Part shown: in pieces, positions 6,785 through 15,070 of the stretch
How positions within the stretch are numbered: position 1 is the stretch's first letter
How the letters are laid out: every line of letters starts with the position of its first letter
Source of the DNA: Bacillota bacterium
GTDB lineage: Bacteria; Bacillota; Clostridia; Lachnospirales; Lachnospiraceae
DNA: 24,595 nt
Direction of reading: 5' to 3'
Assembly: GCA_023416695.1 (NCBI GenBank)
Contig: JAEZGY010000013.1
Span: 1 to 24,595 of the forward strand
The notes under the pieces: model-generated
Seen by the model: only the letters and a program-made list of their open reading frames with translations
Databases searched by the model: none
Told to the model about the DNA's origin: nothing
Position numbers and translations under genes: made by a program

Positions 6785-8485
6785 ATGCAACGAAAAATAT
6801 TAATTGTTGGTGGAGTTGCGGGAGGTGCGTCTGCCGCAGCCAGACTTAGAAGGAATAGTGAAGAAGATCAAATTATTATGTTTGAAAAAGGACCACATGT
6901 TTCCTTTTCTAACTGCTCCTTACCATATCACCTCAGTGGTGTTGTAAAATCAGAAGAGGATCTAATCTTGATGAGTCCAGATATCTTTAAAAAACAATAT
7001 AATATAGAAGCTAGAATTAATAGTGAAGTGTTATCCATTGATCGACCTAAGAAAGAAGTTGTAGTTAAAAATGTGCTAACCAACGAATTATATCGTGAGA
7101 GCTATGACAAATTAATTCTTTCTCCTGGTGCATTTCCAATTGTTCCAGAAATTCCTGGTGCAGAGCACGTACCAACCTTCTCTATACGTAATGTAGTAGA
7201 CATTCACAATCTTAAAAAAGGTCTAGAGGCCCTAGAAAGTAAAGAAGTTACCGTTATTGGAGGCGGTTATATTGGTATAGAAGTAGCTGAGAATTTACGA
7301 GAAGCTGGTTATGAGGTAACCTTGGTAGAAAGCTATAAACAGATATTAAAGCCATTTGATTATGATATGGTTCAGATTTTTCATAAGGTATTAGTAGATC
7401 ATGGTATTAATCTTATTGTAAATGATAGAATTGTGCATTTTGATGGAAATGAAGCAGTATTAGAATCAGGAAAACGATTGAAAGTTAGTGCAATGGTTAT
7501 GGCCATAGGAGTTTTACCGGAAACTAAGCTGGCAAAAGAAGCCGGACTAGGAATAGGAGCTACTGGCGGTATCAAAGTTGATAAGAATAATCAAACCAGC
7601 GATCCCGATATTTATGCTGTTGGAGATGCTATAGAGGTATATCACCAACAATTACAGACTAAGTTTCGATTGTCGTTAGCTGGTCCAGCACTGAAACAGG
7701 CGAGATCAGTTGCAGATCATATCCATGGAAAAGAAACTTTGAACAAGGGTTACATTGGCTCCTCTGCAATTAAGGTGTTTGAATACAATGGTGCAGCTAC
7801 TGGTCTTAGTGAAGGTTTGATTGAGGCCTATCAGCTAAATGTATCTTATCAGACAGTGCATATCATCCCTTCAGATAAAGTTGGTCTAATGCCAGATTCT
7901 GCTCCAATGCACTTTAAACTCTTATTTGAAGTACCTACTGGAAAAATTCTAGGAGCCCAAGCTATCGGCAAGGGAGATGTCACTAAGAGAATTGATGTTA
8001 TTGCAACTGCTATTAAGTTTGGAGGAAATATACAGGATTTAAAGGATTTAGAATTCTCCTATGCGCCGCCATATACTACTGCAAAAGACGTAGTTAACTA
8101 TGCAGGCTATGTTGGTAGTAATTTATTAAATGGAGTATATAAACAGGTAACCGTAGATAAGGTAAGAGAACTTGTCGAAAACAACAGTATGATTATTGAT
8201 GTGCGAGAAGAGTATGAGTATAAACGAGGTCACATTAAAAATGCCATTAATATTCCACTTAGCCAGTTAAGAGATAGAATGGATGAGATTCCAAAAGATC
8301 AGCCAGTATATCTGCACTGTCGAACTGGTCAAAGAAGTTATAATGCGACTAGGGCATTGCAAAATGTAGGTTATGATAAAGTGTTTAACATTGCAGGAAG
8401 TTTTCTAGGACTCTCCTTTTATGAGTATTATAATGATGTAACTACAGGAAGAGACAAAATTCTAACAGAGTACAACTTTAGATAA
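6785..8485 (+). CDS. CoA-disulfide reductase-like flavoprotein with C-terminal rhodanese domain (CoADR-RHD)
   Basis: 566 residues. An FAD-binding Rossmann motif (VGGVAGGASAAARL, about 8-21), the single active-site Cys44 in SFSNCSLPYHLSG, an NAD(P)H-binding motif VIGGGYIGIEVAENL near residue 157, a second FAD motif ending DIYAVGDA near 280, and a dimerisation domain follow the CoA-disulfide reductase/Npsr plan. Residues about 460-560 add a rhodanese domain with active Cys512 in HCRTGQRSY. Characterised CoADR-RHD enzymes reduce CoA disulfide, CoA persulfide or polysulfide with NAD(P)H, the rhodanese cysteine handing persulfide to the flavin site. Co-transcription with a separate rhodanese fits polysulfide or persulfide handling. 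Exact substrate preference is not visible. Confidence 0.9.
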   Translation: MQRKILIVGGVAGGASAAARLRRNSEEDQIIMFEKGPHVSFSNCSLPYHLSGVVKSEEDLILMSPDIFKKQYNIEARINSEVLSIDRPKKEVVVKNVLTNELYRESYDKLILSPGAFPIVPEIPGAEHVPTFSIRNVVDIHNLKKGLEALESKEVTVIGGGYIGIEVAENLREAGYEVTLVESYKQILKPFDYDMVQIFHKVLVDHGINLIVNDRIVHFDGNEAVLESGKRLKVSAMVMAIGVLPETKLAKEAGLGIGATGGIKVDKNNQTSDPDIYAVGDAIEVYHQQLQTKFRLSLAGPALKQARSVADHIHGKETLNKGYIGSSAIKVFEYNGAATGLSEGLIEAYQLNVSYQTVHIIPSDKVGLMPDSAPMHFKLLFEVPTGKILGAQAIGKGDVTKRIDVIATAIKFGGNIQDLKDLEFSYAPPYTTAKDVVNYAGYVGSNLLNGVYKQVTVDKVRELVENNSMIIDVREEYEYKRGHIKNAINIPLSQLRDRMDEIPKDQPVYLHCRTGQRSYNATRALQNVGYDKVFNIAGSFLGLSFYEYYNDVTTGRDKILTEYNFR

Positions 8486-8489
8486 CAAC

Positions 8490-8542
8490 ACAACCCCCAT
8501 TCAATAGGTGAGAGATATGGTCTATTGAACGGGGGTTGTTTA
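8490..8542. terminator. Intrinsic terminator shared by convergent genes
   Basis: Long arms 8490-8507 (ACAACCCCCATTCAATAG) and 8522-8539 (CTATTGAACGGGGGTTGT), 18 bp with one mismatch and a 14-base loop, between the flavoprotein gene stop (8485) and the stop of the minus-strand regulator (8562). T-rich sequence follows on both strands, so it probably serves both genes. Confidence 0.85.
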
Positions 8543-8561
8543 CTCTAAGTGATTCTTTGAC

Positions 8562-9734
8562 TTATAACATATCTTGTAGCATAAAACCTAGAGAAAGTTT
8601 TAGTCTAGTATCTAAGTCAGACAAGTTGGCATGTAGTATATCTGAGGCTTTGTTAAGTTTGTAGTTTATTGTATTTCTATGGACATATAGTTCAGTAGCA
8701 GTATCCATTACACTTCCATTATGACTTAAATAGCATCTTAATACATCACATAGATTGGAATGGTTTATAGTATCATAATCCGCTAGTGGCTTTATTGTCT
8801 TCTCAAAATATTCTAGTAAAATATCTGGATCTTCTATTCCCATGAGCAGCTTATAAATTCCCAAATCGGAATAACATATCATATCAGGAGGAAATTTTTC
8901 TAGGGACTGAAGATTAAGAATTTTTAGTGCCTGGCTGTGACTTTTGTATAGACATCGAATACTTTTGGTACATTTACCAATTCCAATGTAGTAGCACTCT
9001 TCTTTCTGTAGGTATTGATCGAGATATGATTTTATATCCTTAATAAAGGAACGTATACGTTCTTCTGAATAATTGGCTAATACTAGTACGATATCATTAT
9101 CATGAGAAAAGGTAGCAAAAGAATCATATTTACGATGCTGTATGTAATTATCTATATACATAATAAGATAGGTAAGTCGGTTGCTATCAATAGTATCTTG
9201 ATTTTTATGAATCACCTTGATGACACAGACATGATATCCGTAATCAACTTTAAACCCATGCTGTAAAAGAGGAACTAAGTAAAGCTCCTCTTGCTTCGGG
9301 AAAAAGATAGCATTTTTAAATGCAGAGGCAATGGCTAGATTTATTTGCTCTGAAATGGTAATGGTATAGGAGAAAATCCGCATGATTTCTGCAATATGAG
9401 TTTTCCAAGGAACCAAAAAAATGGGAAAATCATGTTGGTTTCCAAAATCGATGATTTCACTTGGAATCGTTTCTAAAAATGGACCCGTATTAAGAACAAT
9501 ACCAGATGCCTTATGTTTCCAAATATTACGGACAAGATCTAGAAGAGTTTGGCTAGAATTAAGGCCAATTCCAGTGGAAAATGCAATTTCTCCTCCTTCT
9601 AAGAAAGTGGAAGCTTCTTTCGTTTCCACCATATGGACCCAACTAACAATGTTAGTCATACCACCTTTCCCTGCAATTAAGGTAATATCCATATGAGAGA
9701 CTTTTTCTATGAGTCGTTTTAATTCTACTGACAC
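8562..9734 (-). CDS. PucR-family transcriptional regulator of the pyrimidine cluster
   Basis: 390 residues from GTG 9734-9732, preceded on the minus strand by GAAGGTAGG. Residues about 5-125 match the PucR N-terminal ligand domain (VSWVHMVETKEASTFLEGGE, then FSTGIGL and GIVLNTG). The middle is a CdaR/GGDEF-like region. Residues about 325-388 form the PucR/CdaR helix-turn-helix with YLSHNGSVMDTATELYVHRN followed by T-I-N-Y-K-L-N-K. Regulators of this family control catabolic genes for purines and other nitrogen compounds, often as activators. It is transcribed away from the degradation genes and shares their 256-base intergenic region, so it is the natural local regulator. The effector is unknown; a pyrimidine or beta-alanine is an inference. 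Confidence 0.88.
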   Translation of the reverse strand: MSVELKRLIEKVSHMDITLIAGKGGMTNIVSWVHMVETKEASTFLEGGEIAFSTGIGLNSSQTLLDLVRNIWKHKASGIVLNTGPFLETIPSEIIDFGNQHDFPIFLVPWKTHIAEIMRIFSYTITISEQINLAIASAFKNAIFFPKQEELYLVPLLQHGFKVDYGYHVCVIKVIHKNQDTIDSNRLTYLIMYIDNYIQHRKYDSFATFSHDNDIVLVLANYSEERIRSFIKDIKSYLDQYLQKEECYYIGIGKCTKSIRCLYKSHSQALKILNLQSLEKFPPDMICYSDLGIYKLLMGIEDPDILLEYFEKTIKPLADYDTINHSNLCDVLRCYLSHNGSVMDTATELYVHRNTINYKLNKASDILHANLSDLDTRLKLSLGFMLQDML

Positions 9735-9757
9735 ACAAACACCTACCTTCTTAATAA

Positions 9758-9791
9758 CAAAGGCGAAGATGCATCTGCACCTTCGCCTTTG
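9758..9791 (-). promoter_or_regulatory. Strong hairpin at the predicted 5' end of the regulator mRNA
   Basis: CAAAGGCGAAGATGCA (9758-9773) and TGCACCTTCGCCTTTG (9776-9791) pair over 16 bp with one mismatch and almost no loop. On the minus strand it begins right at the expected start site (about 9790) of the promoter at 9797-9824 and is followed by TTATTAAG before the ribosome site. It may protect the mRNA 5' end, attenuate transcription, or act as a DNA operator just downstream of the start. Confidence 0.6.
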
Positions 9792-9796
9792 TTGTA

Positions 9797-9824
9797 ATTA
9801 TATATCATTTAACCAATTTGTCAA
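9797..9824 (-). promoter_or_regulatory. Promoter of the PucR-family regulator gene
   Basis: On the minus strand, TTGACA (9824-9819), 16-base spacer, TATAAT (9802-9797): both hexamers are perfect consensus. Expected start near 9790, about 56 bases before the GTG start codon, at the edge of the hairpin 9758-9791. Confidence 0.75.
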
Positions 9825-9854
9825 GTATTGGATATAAAGTGTAGGACTTAAGTT

Positions 9855-9868
9855 TGTGCTCTAGCACA
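9855..9868. promoter_or_regulatory. Palindromic site, candidate operator between regulator and degradation genes
   Basis: TGTGCT-CT-AGCACA, perfect 6-base arms with a 2-base centre. It is centred about 29 bases upstream of the -35 at 9891 of the forward promoter and about 37 bases upstream of the minus-strand -35 at 9824, a position suited to an activator acting on either or both promoters. I saw no second copy of TGTGCT-N2-AGCACA in front of other genes of the cluster. Confidence 0.4.
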
Positions 9869-9890
9869 GACCATTTTAGGCTTTGATTTA

Positions 9891-9918
9891 TTGTTCTCAA
9901 GTATTTCTGGAATATAAT
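9891..9918 (+). promoter_or_regulatory. Candidate promoter of the degradation cluster
   Basis: TTGTTC (9891-9896), 16-base spacer, TATAAT (9913-9918). Expected start near 9925, giving a leader of about 66 bases before ATG 9991. The imperfect -35 fits activator dependence. Confidence 0.5.
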
Positions 9919-9990
9919 AACTCTATGAAAAACAGATTGATGCTAGTGTTAAACCACTTGACATAATACATATAGAGGAGAGGTAATGCT

Positions 9991-11319
9991 ATGAATGGTG
10001 AAAAAGTGAAAAGTAATCAAAGGGACTATGTACTGCAATCTTGGAGTAAACAAGGGAATATGAATCCCATTGCTGTCAAAAGAGCGGAGGGTATCTACTT
10101 TTATGATTATGAGGATAATCGATATACAGATATGTCTTCACAACTGGTGAATTTAAATTTGGGGTTTGGAAATCAAGACATAGCAGATGCAATAAAAGAA
10201 CAGGTAGATCAGTTTTGCTTTGTAGGACCTTCTTACGCAGTAGAATCTAGATCGACCTTAGCCGAGATGATTATAAAGCTACTTCCAGATACCTTTGGGA
10301 AAATATTTTTTACCAATGCCGGGGCAGATGCCAACGAAAATGCCATAAAGATGGCACGAATGTATACGGGAAGGAAGAAAATATTTAGCCGGTATAGAAG
10401 CTATCATGGATCAACTTTTGGAGCTGGTAATTTAACTGGTGAACCAAGAAGATATCCCCTTGAGCCTGGAATTCCAGGGTTCGTAAAGTTCTTTGATCCT
10501 TACCTTTATCGAGAACAGATAACATTTGATTCCGAAGAGGATGCTTCCATCTATTATGTAGCAAAATTAAGGGAACAAATCCTTTACGAAGGCCCAGAAA
10601 GCATTGCTGCCATCGTACTTGAAACCATTACTGGTTCCAATGGTATATTACTTCCACCAAAAGGATATTTACCAGGAGTGAGAAAGCTTTGTGATGAGTA
10701 CGGAATCGTAATGATTTGTGATGAGGTAATGTCAGGCTGGGGAAGAACGGGTAAAATGTTTGCTTTTGAGAACTATGATGTAGTGCCAGATATGATAACT
10801 TTTGCCAAAGGTGTTACCTGTGGTTATGTACAGCTTGGAGGGGTGGCAGTAAAAAAAGAGATTGCATCCTATTTTGACGATCATTTCTTATCCTGTGGGT
10901 TAACCTATAGTGGTCATCCATTGGCCTGTGCAGCTGGGGTTGCCTGTGTGAATTATTATAGTAAGGCAAATATATTAGATCATGTCAATGCTGTTGGGAA
11001 GATATTGGGAACAAAGCTCGAAGAGCTAAAAGAAAGTCACTCATGTCTAGGAGATGCACGTTATATTGGTTTATTTTCTTGTGTTGAGCTGGTGAAAGAC
11101 AAAACCACAAAAGAACCACTTGTTCCTTACGGGAAGGATCCGGATGGAATCATGGGAAAGATTATTGGATTGCTGAAGGAGGAAGGCTTTATGACCTATT
11201 CTCATGAAAATATGATCTTTGTATGTCCCCCATTAATCATTACAAAGGAGCAGCTCTTAGAGGAATTGGAGAAATTAGATAAGGTATTATTTATTGTAGA
11301 TGAAATGATAGGAAGTTAG
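9991..11319 (+). CDS. Class III PLP aminotransferase, probable beta-alanine aminotransferase
   Basis: 442 residues, full length for class III (omega) aminotransferases. Cofactor features are visible: GADANENA (111-118), SYHGST (137-142), the pyridine-nitrogen-binding Asp244 in ICDEVMSGWGRTG, and Schiff-base Lys273 in TFAKGV. The family transfers amino groups from omega-amino acids (beta-alanine, taurine, GABA) to pyruvate or 2-oxoglutarate. Because the cluster makes beta-alanine and the next gene is an alcohol dehydrogenase, I infer beta-alanine to malonate semialdehyde, the step called PydD in the extended bacterial reductive pyrimidine pathway. The acceptor keto acid cannot be read here. 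It is the first gene after the regulator; its ribosome site is GAGGAGAGG. Confidence 0.85.
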   Translation: MNGEKVKSNQRDYVLQSWSKQGNMNPIAVKRAEGIYFYDYEDNRYTDMSSQLVNLNLGFGNQDIADAIKEQVDQFCFVGPSYAVESRSTLAEMIIKLLPDTFGKIFFTNAGADANENAIKMARMYTGRKKIFSRYRSYHGSTFGAGNLTGEPRRYPLEPGIPGFVKFFDPYLYREQITFDSEEDASIYYVAKLREQILYEGPESIAAIVLETITGSNGILLPPKGYLPGVRKLCDEYGIVMICDEVMSGWGRTGKMFAFENYDVVPDMITFAKGVTCGYVQLGGVAVKKEIASYFDDHFLSCGLTYSGHPLACAAGVACVNYYSKANILDHVNAVGKILGTKLEELKESHSCLGDARYIGLFSCVELVKDKTTKEPLVPYGKDPDGIMGKIIGLLKEEGFMTYSHENMIFVCPPLIITKEQLLEELEKLDKVLFIVDEMIGS

Positions 11320-11334
11320 AAAAGGGGGGAATAT

Positions 11335-12495
11335 ATGTCTCACTATACTGTTCCACAACATATTTTTATAGGTAAAAATGCTATAGAAGAGGCCACATCT
11401 TACATAAAAACCTGTGGCAATAGAGCTCTTATAGTGACAGATAAGCATATAGGTAAATCTCCAATGTATGAGAAATTAGTAGATATTCTTCAGAAAGAAG
11501 ACGTCAGTCTCACCACTTTTGATGAGATAAATGGAGAGCCTACAGATGTTATGGTTGAGAAAGGGCTTTCTATCTATAAGGAAAATCAGTGTCAATTTGT
11601 TATTGGAATTGGTGGCGGAAGTCCCCTAGATGCAGCAAAAGCAATTGCAGCTATGTCTGTTAACTCAGGAAAGATTTCTGATTATAGGAACAAAGAAATC
11701 ACGGGGATGATTCCTCCCATCATCGCCGTTCCTACTACAGCAGGCACAGGTTCTGAAGCCACCAAATTCACCATTATTACGGATAATAACAATGGCATCA
11801 AGATGCTACTTAAGGGAGATAAACTTGTGCCTACCATTGCTGTAGTAGACTATGATTTTTCTATGGATATGCCAAAATCCATCACTGTTGCAACAGGTCT
11901 TGATGCGTTAACTCATGCAGTAGAGGCTTACACCTCTAAGAAAGCATTTGAATTAACGGATACCTTAGCGATATCTGCAGTAAAGAGAATCATGAAGTAT
12001 CTTCCTATTGTTTACTACAATGGATATGATGTGATAGCAAGAGAACAGATGGCTATAGCAGCCCTAGAAGCAGGGATATGTATTAACAATTCCAGTGTTA
12101 CCATTGTTCATGGTATGAGTCGTCCTATTGGTGCCCTCTTTCATGTGCCCCACGGAATGTCCAATGCTATTCTATTAAAAGATTGTCTTGCCTTTGCTCT
12201 GGATGGTGCCATACAGCGATTTGCCAATCTTGGTAAGGTGATAGGAGTGGCTAAATATGAGGATACCGACAAAGAAGCAGCGATTAAGTTTTTAGTAGAA
12301 GTCGAACAACTATGCGCACTTTGTCAAGTGCCTTCGTTAAAGGATTATGATATTAGTAAGGAGGAGTTTTTAAGGGTATTAGATAAAATGGCAGAGGATG
12401 CAATTGCATCTGGGAGCCCCACAAATACAAGAAAAGTTGTGACTAAGGAAGATTGTATAAAGATCTATAAGAGAGTTTATGGACTCAGGGAATAA
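11335..12495 (+). CDS. Iron-containing alcohol dehydrogenase, probable malonate semialdehyde reductase
   Basis: 386 residues, the usual length of group III (Fe-ADH) dehydrogenases. NAD(P)-binding GGGSPLD lies at 93-99 and TTAGTGSE at 134-141. The four metal ligands are present at family spacing: Asp190 and His194 in TGLDALTHAVEAY, His259 in VHGMSRP and His273 in VPHGMSN. The gene is 15 bases after the aminotransferase, with ribosome site AAAGGGGGG. In this context it most likely reduces the aldehyde made by the aminotransferase, malonate semialdehyde, to 3-hydroxypropionate (the PydE role), disposing of reducing power in an anaerobe. Other short-chain aldehydes remain possible. A terminator follows directly. 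Confidence 0.85.
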   Translation: MSHYTVPQHIFIGKNAIEEATSYIKTCGNRALIVTDKHIGKSPMYEKLVDILQKEDVSLTTFDEINGEPTDVMVEKGLSIYKENQCQFVIGIGGGSPLDAAKAIAAMSVNSGKISDYRNKEITGMIPPIIAVPTTAGTGSEATKFTIITDNNNGIKMLLKGDKLVPTIAVVDYDFSMDMPKSITVATGLDALTHAVEAYTSKKAFELTDTLAISAVKRIMKYLPIVYYNGYDVIAREQMAIAALEAGICINNSSVTIVHGMSRPIGALFHVPHGMSNAILLKDCLAFALDGAIQRFANLGKVIGVAKYEDTDKEAAIKFLVEVEQLCALCQVPSLKDYDISKEEFLRVLDKMAEDAIASGSPTNTRKVVTKEDCIKIYKRVYGLRE

Positions 12496-12499
12496 TAAA

Positions 12500-12548
12500 A
12501 AAAGCAGGCAATGGAGCTAATAAGAGGTTAGCCCTATTGCCTGCTTTT
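12500..12548 (+). terminator. Internal terminator between the two halves of the pyrimidine cluster
   Basis: AAAAGCAGGCAAT (12500-12512) and ATTGCCTGCTTTT (12536-12548) are perfect 13-base arms. Inside them GCTAA and TTAGC extend the stem with small bulges. It lies 4 bases after the dehydrogenase stop and 28 bases before the next start codon, and no clear new promoter follows it. Some read-through or regulated antitermination therefore seems needed for the transporter genes. Confidence 0.85.
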
Positions 12549-12576
12549 AATTATAAATTGCATGGGAGGTTTTCAT

Positions 12577-13377
12577 ATGAGCGAAGTCATGGAGAAAAAC
12601 AAAAAAGAGATTGAAATAAAGATGAAAAAATTGGGGATGACTTTTAAGGACAATAGTGGACATGACGTAACAGCCTTAACCAATGTGAATTTAGATGTCT
12701 ATAAAGGAGAATTTATTTCACTTCTTGGGCCATCTGGTTGTGGAAAGACAACCTTACTTCGTATCGTGGCGGATCTTCTAGAACCTACGGATGGTGAAGT
12801 TCATATTGGTGGCATGACTCCAAGGGAAATTCGCCTTCAAAAAAAGTTCGGTATCGTGTTTCAAAGTGCAGTGCTCTTTGATTGGAGAACCGTGCAGCAG
12901 AACATTGAACTTCCACTGGAAACCCTACATTTTTCAAAAGCAGAGAGGCGTCAAAGAGCGGAGGAAATGCTTGAGATGGTAGGCTTATCTAATTTTAAAA
13001 AGCATTATCCTAAACAGTTGAGTGGTGGGATGCAGCAGAGAGTAAATATCGCCAGAGCTCTATCTATTCACCCTGAAATCCTGTTAATGGATGAGCCATT
13101 TTCTGCATTAGATGAGTTTACCAAGGAAAAACTTCATGAGGATCTACTTAGAATTTGGAGACAGACCAATAAGACCATTCTTTTTGTTACTCATAACATC
13201 TCGGAGGCAGTATTCTTGTCAGACCGTGTCTGTGTACTCTCTCCTCATCCGGGAAGGCTATCTGCCATTGTAGATATTGACTTACCAAGGCCTAGAAGTA
13301 TAGACATAAAAGAAACTCTAGAGTTTACACGACTAGTAAAGAAGGTCCGTGATAGTTTCGAGGGAGGGAGTCTATGA
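12577..13377 (+). CDS. ABC transporter ATP-binding protein, NitT/TauT (SsuB/TauB) family
   Basis: 266 residues. Walker A GPSGCGKTT (51-59), Q-loop FQSAVLFDW (95-103), signature LSGGMQQ (148-154), Walker B ILLMDEP (168-174), D-loop SALDE and switch His206 in VTHNISEA are all intact. ATG 12577 is chosen because GGGAGG (12565-12570) lies 6 bases before it; an in-frame ATG at 12562 overlaps that ribosome site. The gene overlaps the first permease gene by 4 bases. This ATPase class drives import of sulfonates, nitrate, thiamine precursors and, next to pyrimidine-degradation genes, probably pyrimidines. Confidence 0.92.
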   Translation: MSEVMEKNKKEIEIKMKKLGMTFKDNSGHDVTALTNVNLDVYKGEFISLLGPSGCGKTTLLRIVADLLEPTDGEVHIGGMTPREIRLQKKFGIVFQSAVLFDWRTVQQNIELPLETLHFSKAERRQRAEEMLEMVGLSNFKKHYPKQLSGGMQQRVNIARALSIHPEILLMDEPFSALDEFTKEKLHEDLLRIWRQTNKTILFVTHNISEAVFLSDRVCVLSPHPGRLSAIVDIDLPRPRSIDIKETLEFTRLVKKVRDSFEGGSL

Positions 13378-14186
13378 AAAAAAGAAAGATACCTAAATGG
13401 ATTACAATGCTAGCCTGGGTACTAGCCCTAATTGCTGTATGGGAGATAGGTGCAAATGCCATAGAATCAAGTAAAAGAACTCCCGAGAATGTTTTACCTC
13501 ATTTATATCAAATCATTGGCTCCATAGTCAGTGATAAACCGGTAGCTAATGGTGAGACTGCTTTGATGGTGGTACTGTCTAGTGCAGGGAAAACCCTTCT
13601 TCGAGCATTATATGGGTTCCTCCTTGGAACCATGTTAGGATTTGGAATGGCCTTACTCTTAAAAATATCAAAGATTGCAGAAAAGGTCATATTTCCTTAT
13701 TTAATGTTAATACAGATGATTCCTATTCTAGGTATGGCACCTATTATTCTTGCAATAACAGGAAATATAAATGTAAGCAGGGTCATTATTGCAGCTATAC
13801 TTACCTTCTATCCAGTAGCAACCAATACCCTAGCAGGCTTTAATGCAGTAGAAAGAGAAAAATATGAACTAATGTACTCCTATGCTGCGAAGAAATCTAC
13901 AATCTATAGGAAGGTGTTGATCCCATATTCTATCCCTTACTTTTTTACTGGCCTCAAGATATCAGCACCAATGGCCATTACTGCTTCTATTTTAGTAGAC
14001 ACTTTACAGGGAGATGGTGGGTTAGGATGTATGCTATCTCAATCTCAAAAACATGCAATGTCCATCTATGTCTTTTGGATCATTATCTTCTTTAGTGCAG
14101 TAGTGGGAATTCTTAGTTCTAAGCTGATGGGGGTAATCGAGAGAATTTGCACCCCTCAGAATAGGAAGAGGAGGTGTAAATCATGA
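13374..14186 (+). CDS. ABC transporter permease 1 (BPD_transp_1, SsuC/TauC-like)
   Basis: 270 residues with an N-terminal membrane segment (about 9-28) and a core of about five more. The ATPase-coupling 'EAA' region is visible as N-T-L-A-G-F-N-A-V-E-R-E-K-Y-E-L with A-A-K-K-S-T-I-Y-R-K-V-L-I-P-Y-S-I-P-Y (about 143-185), the usual SsuC/ThiX pattern. It starts inside the ATPase gene's last codons and its end overlaps the second permease by 4 bases, so the three are translationally coupled. Two different permease genes point to a heterodimeric channel. Confidence 0.9.
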   Translation: MKKRKIPKWITMLAWVLALIAVWEIGANAIESSKRTPENVLPHLYQIIGSIVSDKPVANGETALMVVLSSAGKTLLRALYGFLLGTMLGFGMALLLKISKIAEKVIFPYLMLIQMIPILGMAPIILAITGNINVSRVIIAAILTFYPVATNTLAGFNAVEREKYELMYSYAAKKSTIYRKVLIPYSIPYFFTGLKISAPMAITASILVDTLQGDGGLGCMLSQSQKHAMSIYVFWIIIFFSAVVGILSSKLMGVIERICTPQNRKRRCKS

Positions 14187-15022
14187 GTCCGAAATTGAAA
14201 AGAAAGAAAAGTCTGTGGGCAAGAATGCAGGAAAATAAACGAATTTTAGTCATAGAAGCTGTGGTTTTTCCATTGCTCTTTGGGCTACTGATTTTAGTAA
14301 CCTGGCAGACAAAGATTTTACACGCAATATTACGTACGGATACCTTTACACTTCCTTTACCAGGGAGAATTGTGACGATCATTTCAGATAACTTAGGAAA
14401 TATTATGGTAGATGTGAAAGCTACTGTATTGGTAGCAATTCTGGGATTACTAGGAGGTTCTTTACTAGGCTATTTACTTGCTGTCCTCGCTGCCTTATTT
14501 CCTAAATGGGGGAGTAGTGGAGTTACTCTTGTAGCTGCCTTTAATGCCATCCCTATTGTGGCACTGGCACCTGTTATGACTAATTGGACCAAGGACGTAA
14601 GTAGTGATGCCAATGTAAGAAGTATGGTTGCAAAGATTCTGGTGGTAGTGATTGTTTGCATGGCAAACATGAGTATGAATGCATTCAGGGGATTGACTGA
14701 CTTAAAACCCCATTCAGAAGATTTAATGCGCTCAATAGCTGCTGGGAAATGGAAAACTTTATATAAACTAAGGATTCCTAATAGTGTACCCTACATATTT
14801 ACTGCCCTTAAGGTGGCCGTTCCAGCTAGTGTAATTAGTGCCTTAGTAAGTGAGTATTTTGCTGAATACATTGTTGGTGTTGGAAGACAGATTCGAGAAA
14901 ATATCGTATTGGCCCAATATTCCGCTGCATGGGCATATATTGTAGTAGCTTGTCTTATTGGTATTATCATGTATGGAATATTAATGTTAGTTCAAAGTAT
15001 TTTGTTAAGGAAGCATGTATAA
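14183..15022 (+). CDS. ABC transporter permease 2 (BPD_transp_1, SsuC/TauC-like)
   Basis: 279 residues, homologous in plan to the preceding permease. A basic N-terminus (KLKRKKSLWARMQENKR) leads into a first membrane segment at about 22-42. The coupling region reads F-R-G-L-T-D-L-K-P-H-S-E-D-L-M-R-S, then A-A-G-K-W-K-T-L-Y-K-L-R-I-P-N-S-V-P-Y (about 168-203). It overlaps permease 1 by 4 bases and ends 48 bases before the lipoprotein receptor gene. The EAA loop ends R-I-P-N-S-V-P-Y where permease 1 has L-I-P-Y-S-I-P-Y, so the pair probably arose by duplication and diverged to form the two halves of one channel. Confidence 0.9.
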   Translation: MSPKLKRKKSLWARMQENKRILVIEAVVFPLLFGLLILVTWQTKILHAILRTDTFTLPLPGRIVTIISDNLGNIMVDVKATVLVAILGLLGGSLLGYLLAVLAALFPKWGSSGVTLVAAFNAIPIVALAPVMTNWTKDVSSDANVRSMVAKILVVVIVCMANMSMNAFRGLTDLKPHSEDLMRSIAAGKWKTLYKLRIPNSVPYIFTALKVAVPASVISALVSEYFAEYIVGVGRQIRENIVLAQYSAAWAYIVVACLIGIIMYGILMLVQSILLRKHV

Positions 15023-15070
15023 GCATGACACTTAATTGAATATAAAACCCATTTAAAAGGAGGAAAATAT

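Noticed and set aside
9958..9963. TTGACA as a -35 for the aminotransferase gene
   Set aside because: A -10 at normal spacing would fall on the ribosome site just before ATG 9991, leaving no room for a start; the pair at 9891-9918 is better placed.
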